A DNA stretch of 64,000 nt from Chitinophaga varians (GTDB lineage: Bacteria; Bacteroidota; Bacteroidia; Chitinophagales; Chitinophagaceae): positions 310,001 through 374,000 of the forward strand of contig NZ_JACVFB010000007.1 in assembly GCF_014529945.1 (NCBI RefSeq), given 5' to 3'. The notes under the pieces are model-generated. The model was not told the DNA's origin. It worked only from the letters and a program-made list of their open reading frames with translations, and searched no databases. Both the position numbers and the translations under genes were made by a program. Shown one piece after another: positions 62,473-64,000 of the stretch (position 1 is its first letter; each line of letters opens with the position of its first letter).

Positions 62473-63601
62473 AGGCCTGCTCCAGATCGGCAAGCAGGTC
62501 GGCCGGTTCTTCCAGACCTACAGACAAACGTATCAGGCTGTCGCTCACACCGGCAGCTTTTCTTTTTTCCGCCGGAATAGATTTATGGGTCATCGTAGCG
62601 GGGTGACTAAGCAGACTTTTAATACCACCAAGACTTTCGGCCAGTTTAAAATAGTGTGTCGCCGTCACGAAAGCGGTAGCCGCCTCTTCGCGGTCATCTT
62701 TCAGCGAGAAAGAGATGATGCCGCCAAAGCCCTTGCTTTGTTGTTTGGCCAGTGCATGGCCGGGATGGGAAGGCAGACCGGGATAAAATACTTTGTCCAC
62801 GGCCGGATGTTGTTCCAGGTATTCAGCGATGACCTGCGCAGATGCCACGTGCTGGCGAATACGCAGGTGCAGTGTTTCGATACCGCGTATCAGCAGGAAG
62901 CTGTCGAACGGCGAGAGGATAGCGCCACAGGCGTTCTGATAAAATTTAATCTCCTCTCCCAGTTGTGGTGTTTTAGACACCACCACACCGGCAATCAGGT
63001 CGCTATGTCCACCCAGGTATTTGGTGGCGCTGTGAATGACCAGATCGGCGCCGAGCGCCAGCGGTTGCTGCAACACGGGGGAGGCAAACGTATTGTCCAC
63101 ACAAAGTAAACAGTTGCTGGCTTTTGCGATGCGGCTGATGGCTGCAATATCAGAGATCTTCAGCGTTGGATTGGTGGGCGTTTCCAGCCATATCAGGCGT
63201 GTGGCCGGCGTGATAGCCTGAAATACCGCCTGTGTATCGGCAGTGTCCACATAATGTACCTTGATACCGAATTTTTCATACACTTTATGAAAGAGGCGGA
63301 AAGCGCCGCCATAGATATCATCTACCGCCACAATTTCATCTCCGGCTTTCAGCAGTTTAATGACCGCGTCTATGGCCGCCAGCCCACTGGCGAAGGCGGA
63401 AGCAGCCGCTCCTCCTTCGAGGCCTGCAATGATTTTCTCTGCTGTTTCGCGGGTGGGATTATTGGACCGGGCATAGTCATACCCTTTGTTAACACCGGGA
63501 GCTTCCTGTACGAAAGTAGATGTCTGGTAGATGGGAACAGCGATTGCGCCTGTCTGCGGATCTACGGGAATAGAATGGATCAGTGATGTGATGGTGCTCA
63601 T
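62423..63601 (-). CDS. Trans-sulfuration PLP enzyme (cystathionine gamma-synthase/lyase family)
   Basis: 392-residue PLP enzyme. PLP Lys is in HSATKYLGGHSD near 200; PIYQTSTFVQEAPGVNKGYDYARSNNPTR at 24-52 is split here only for citing, and LIWLETPTNPTLK near 134 and SLGGIKSLLSHPATMTH near 335 are family signatures. It makes or splits cystathionine in methionine/cysteine metabolism; sequence alone does not separate the synthase from the lyase, but the upstream SAM-I riboswitch favours a methionine-biosynthetic role. The frame ends 50 bp inside the convergent symporter gene. Confidence 0.92.
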   Translation of the reverse strand: MSTITSLIHSIPVDPQTGAIAVPIYQTSTFVQEAPGVNKGYDYARSNNPTRETAEKIIAGLEGGAAASAFASGLAAIDAVIKLLKAGDEIVAVDDIYGGAFRLFHKVYEKFGIKVHYVDTADTQAVFQAITPATRLIWLETPTNPTLKISDIAAISRIAKASNCLLCVDNTFASPVLQQPLALGADLVIHSATKYLGGHSDLIAGVVVSKTPQLGEEIKFYQNACGAILSPFDSFLLIRGIETLHLRIRQHVASAQVIAEYLEQHPAVDKVFYPGLPSHPGHALAKQQSKGFGGIISFSLKDDREEAATAFVTATHYFKLAESLGGIKSLLSHPATMTHKSIPAEKRKAAGVSDSLIRLSVGLEEPADLLADLEQAFKRLPQPALAETGLPA

Positions 63602-63705
63602 CTGTACTTGTTTTTTAGTTTGATGAAATAATGAATAAACAAGTTCTATGCAGCGCCGATCAAATTTTGAGATTTGGGAATTTATTGATTTAGTGATTTA
63701 AAAAA
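63602..63705. other. Leader between riboswitch terminator and start codon
   Basis: About 100 bp, AT-rich, with GAGATTTGGGAATTTA-like words seen also near 35391. It is the 5' untranslated end of the trans-sulfuration gene after the terminator; no frame or hairpin stands out. Confidence 0.6.
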
Positions 63706-63743
63706 AAAATGCAGCGAAGAGATGGTATTCTTCGCTGCATTTT
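63706..63743 (-). terminator. Riboswitch-controlled terminator
   Basis: Perfect 15-bp stem (63706-63720 with 63729-63743, TCTTCGCTGCATTTT arms) followed on the minus strand by a run of U (poly-A at 63701-63709). It lies between the SAM-I aptamer and the gene start, the right place for transcription attenuation. Confidence 0.88.
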
Positions 63744-63786
63744 AAATATCTAAATATGAAAATCAATAAATTTCTAAATGTAGATA

Positions 63787-63893
63787 CTTATCTTTCCCGG
63801 CTTCACCGGGATGGATGCAGCACCTTTCATCAGTGCCATGATGAAGGTTGCTAAGGTATCGTCGGGCCATTTCCCTCCTCCTTTCTTGATAAG
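63787..63893 (-). ncRNA. SAM-I (S-box) riboswitch aptamer
   Basis: On the minus strand, the 5' part has CTTATCAAGA followed by GGAGGAGGGA, then GGCCCGACGATACC and TAGCAACC; the 3' part has AAGGTGCTGC, ATCCATCCCGG and closes with GATAAG, which pairs with CTTATC. These are the core words of the SAM-I consensus (P1, kink-turn, SAM site). When SAM binds, the following terminator should form and the trans-sulfuration gene is shut off. The P1 arms are at 63893-63888 and 63792-63787. Confidence 0.92.
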
Positions 63894-63911
63894 CGATTAA
63901 AAGAACTGGTG

Positions 63912-63942
63912 CAAAGATAGGACACAAATTCAAACTACCAAA
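63912..63942 (-). promoter_or_regulatory. Bacteroidota-type promoter of the riboswitch-gene transcript
   Basis: On the minus strand TTTG (63942-63939) and TATCTTTG (63919-63912) are 19 bp apart, the ideal spacing. It places the transcript start about 10 bp before the aptamer. Confidence 0.85.
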
Positions 63943-63950
63943 TTTATTTC

Positions 63951-63965
63951 CTACAAATTTTGTAG
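63951..63965. other. Short palindrome near the promoter
   Basis: CTACAAA and TTTGTAG are complementary around one base, just upstream of the -33 box. It might be an operator, but chance is equally possible. Confidence 0.3.
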
Positions 63966-64000
63966 ACTATTCATTTTGCAGGGTTAGTTTCACTCCTTCT

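Noticed and set aside
63951..63965. Fur- or NrtR-like operator
   Set aside because: The palindrome matches no consensus I know, and 7-bp symmetry is common by chance in AT-rich DNA.

Overview
The window looks like a chromosomal segment of a Bacteroidota bacterium, most likely Chitinophagaceae (Chitinophaga-like). The evidence is the mix of gene families, promoters of the Bacteroidota type (TTTG, about 19-20 bases, TAnnTTTG) in front of a tRNA and a riboswitch, few Shine-Dalgarno sites, many Gln/His-rich exported proteins, a DUF6089-type outer-membrane barrel, and AT-rich heptamer repeats between genes. The genus is an inference; I had no 16S or database access.

Layout. 1-5.4 kb: the start of a large nonribosomal peptide synthetase on the minus strand (C-A-T-C-A visible, running off the left edge). 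The first adenylation domain has a pocket that reads as ornithine. Behind it lie a 62-codon carbamoyltransferase-like remnant and about 1 kb without intact genes. 6.9-21.3 kb: tRNA-Leu(CAA) and mostly housekeeping or single genes: a Lys1-type dehydrogenase, trmN6, a GH29 fucosidase, tsaD, an ABC permease, prfC, a UbiD decarboxylase, two Pro-rich exported proteins, a DUF6089 barrel and a DsrE-like protein. 21.6-25.2 kb: an AraC/GyrI-like regulator, a GH20-like hydrolase and an AI-2E-type permease. 25.2-32.9 kb: a complete tripartite heavy-metal efflux system (RND pump, adaptor, TolC) with its own histidine kinase and response regulator. 33.1-34.6 kb: two GNAT acetyltransferases and a half-size EamA protein. 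34.7-42.0 kb: an Fe-S assembly locus, with a SufR-like Cys-rich regulator divergent from an FMN reductase and sufA-B-C-D-S-E-T.

42.5-53.4 kb is the most unusual block. Six co-directional genes encode a SWIM zinc-finger protein, a DUF5691-like protein, a MoxR AAA+ ATPase, a DUF5682 (TraB/ChaN-like) protein, a VWA protein and a DUF4132 protein. The last five are packed with gaps of 0-18 bp. Between the first and second genes lies a tandem array of an 86-bp unit. The MoxR-VWA pair suggests an ATP-driven remodelling machine. Its biological role (stress, metal insertion or conflict) is not known from the sequence.

53.4-64 kb: a GH20 hexosaminidase, small lipoproteins, MgtC, pirin, a CNNM/CorC-type membrane protein, a TauE/SafE permease, a BOF-fold protein, a dicarboxylate symporter, and a trans-sulfuration enzyme controlled by a SAM-I (S-box) riboswitch with its own terminator and promoter at the right end.

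Intergenic DNA carries several families of inverted and heptamer repeats, including two related REP-like palindromes 19.5 kb apart.
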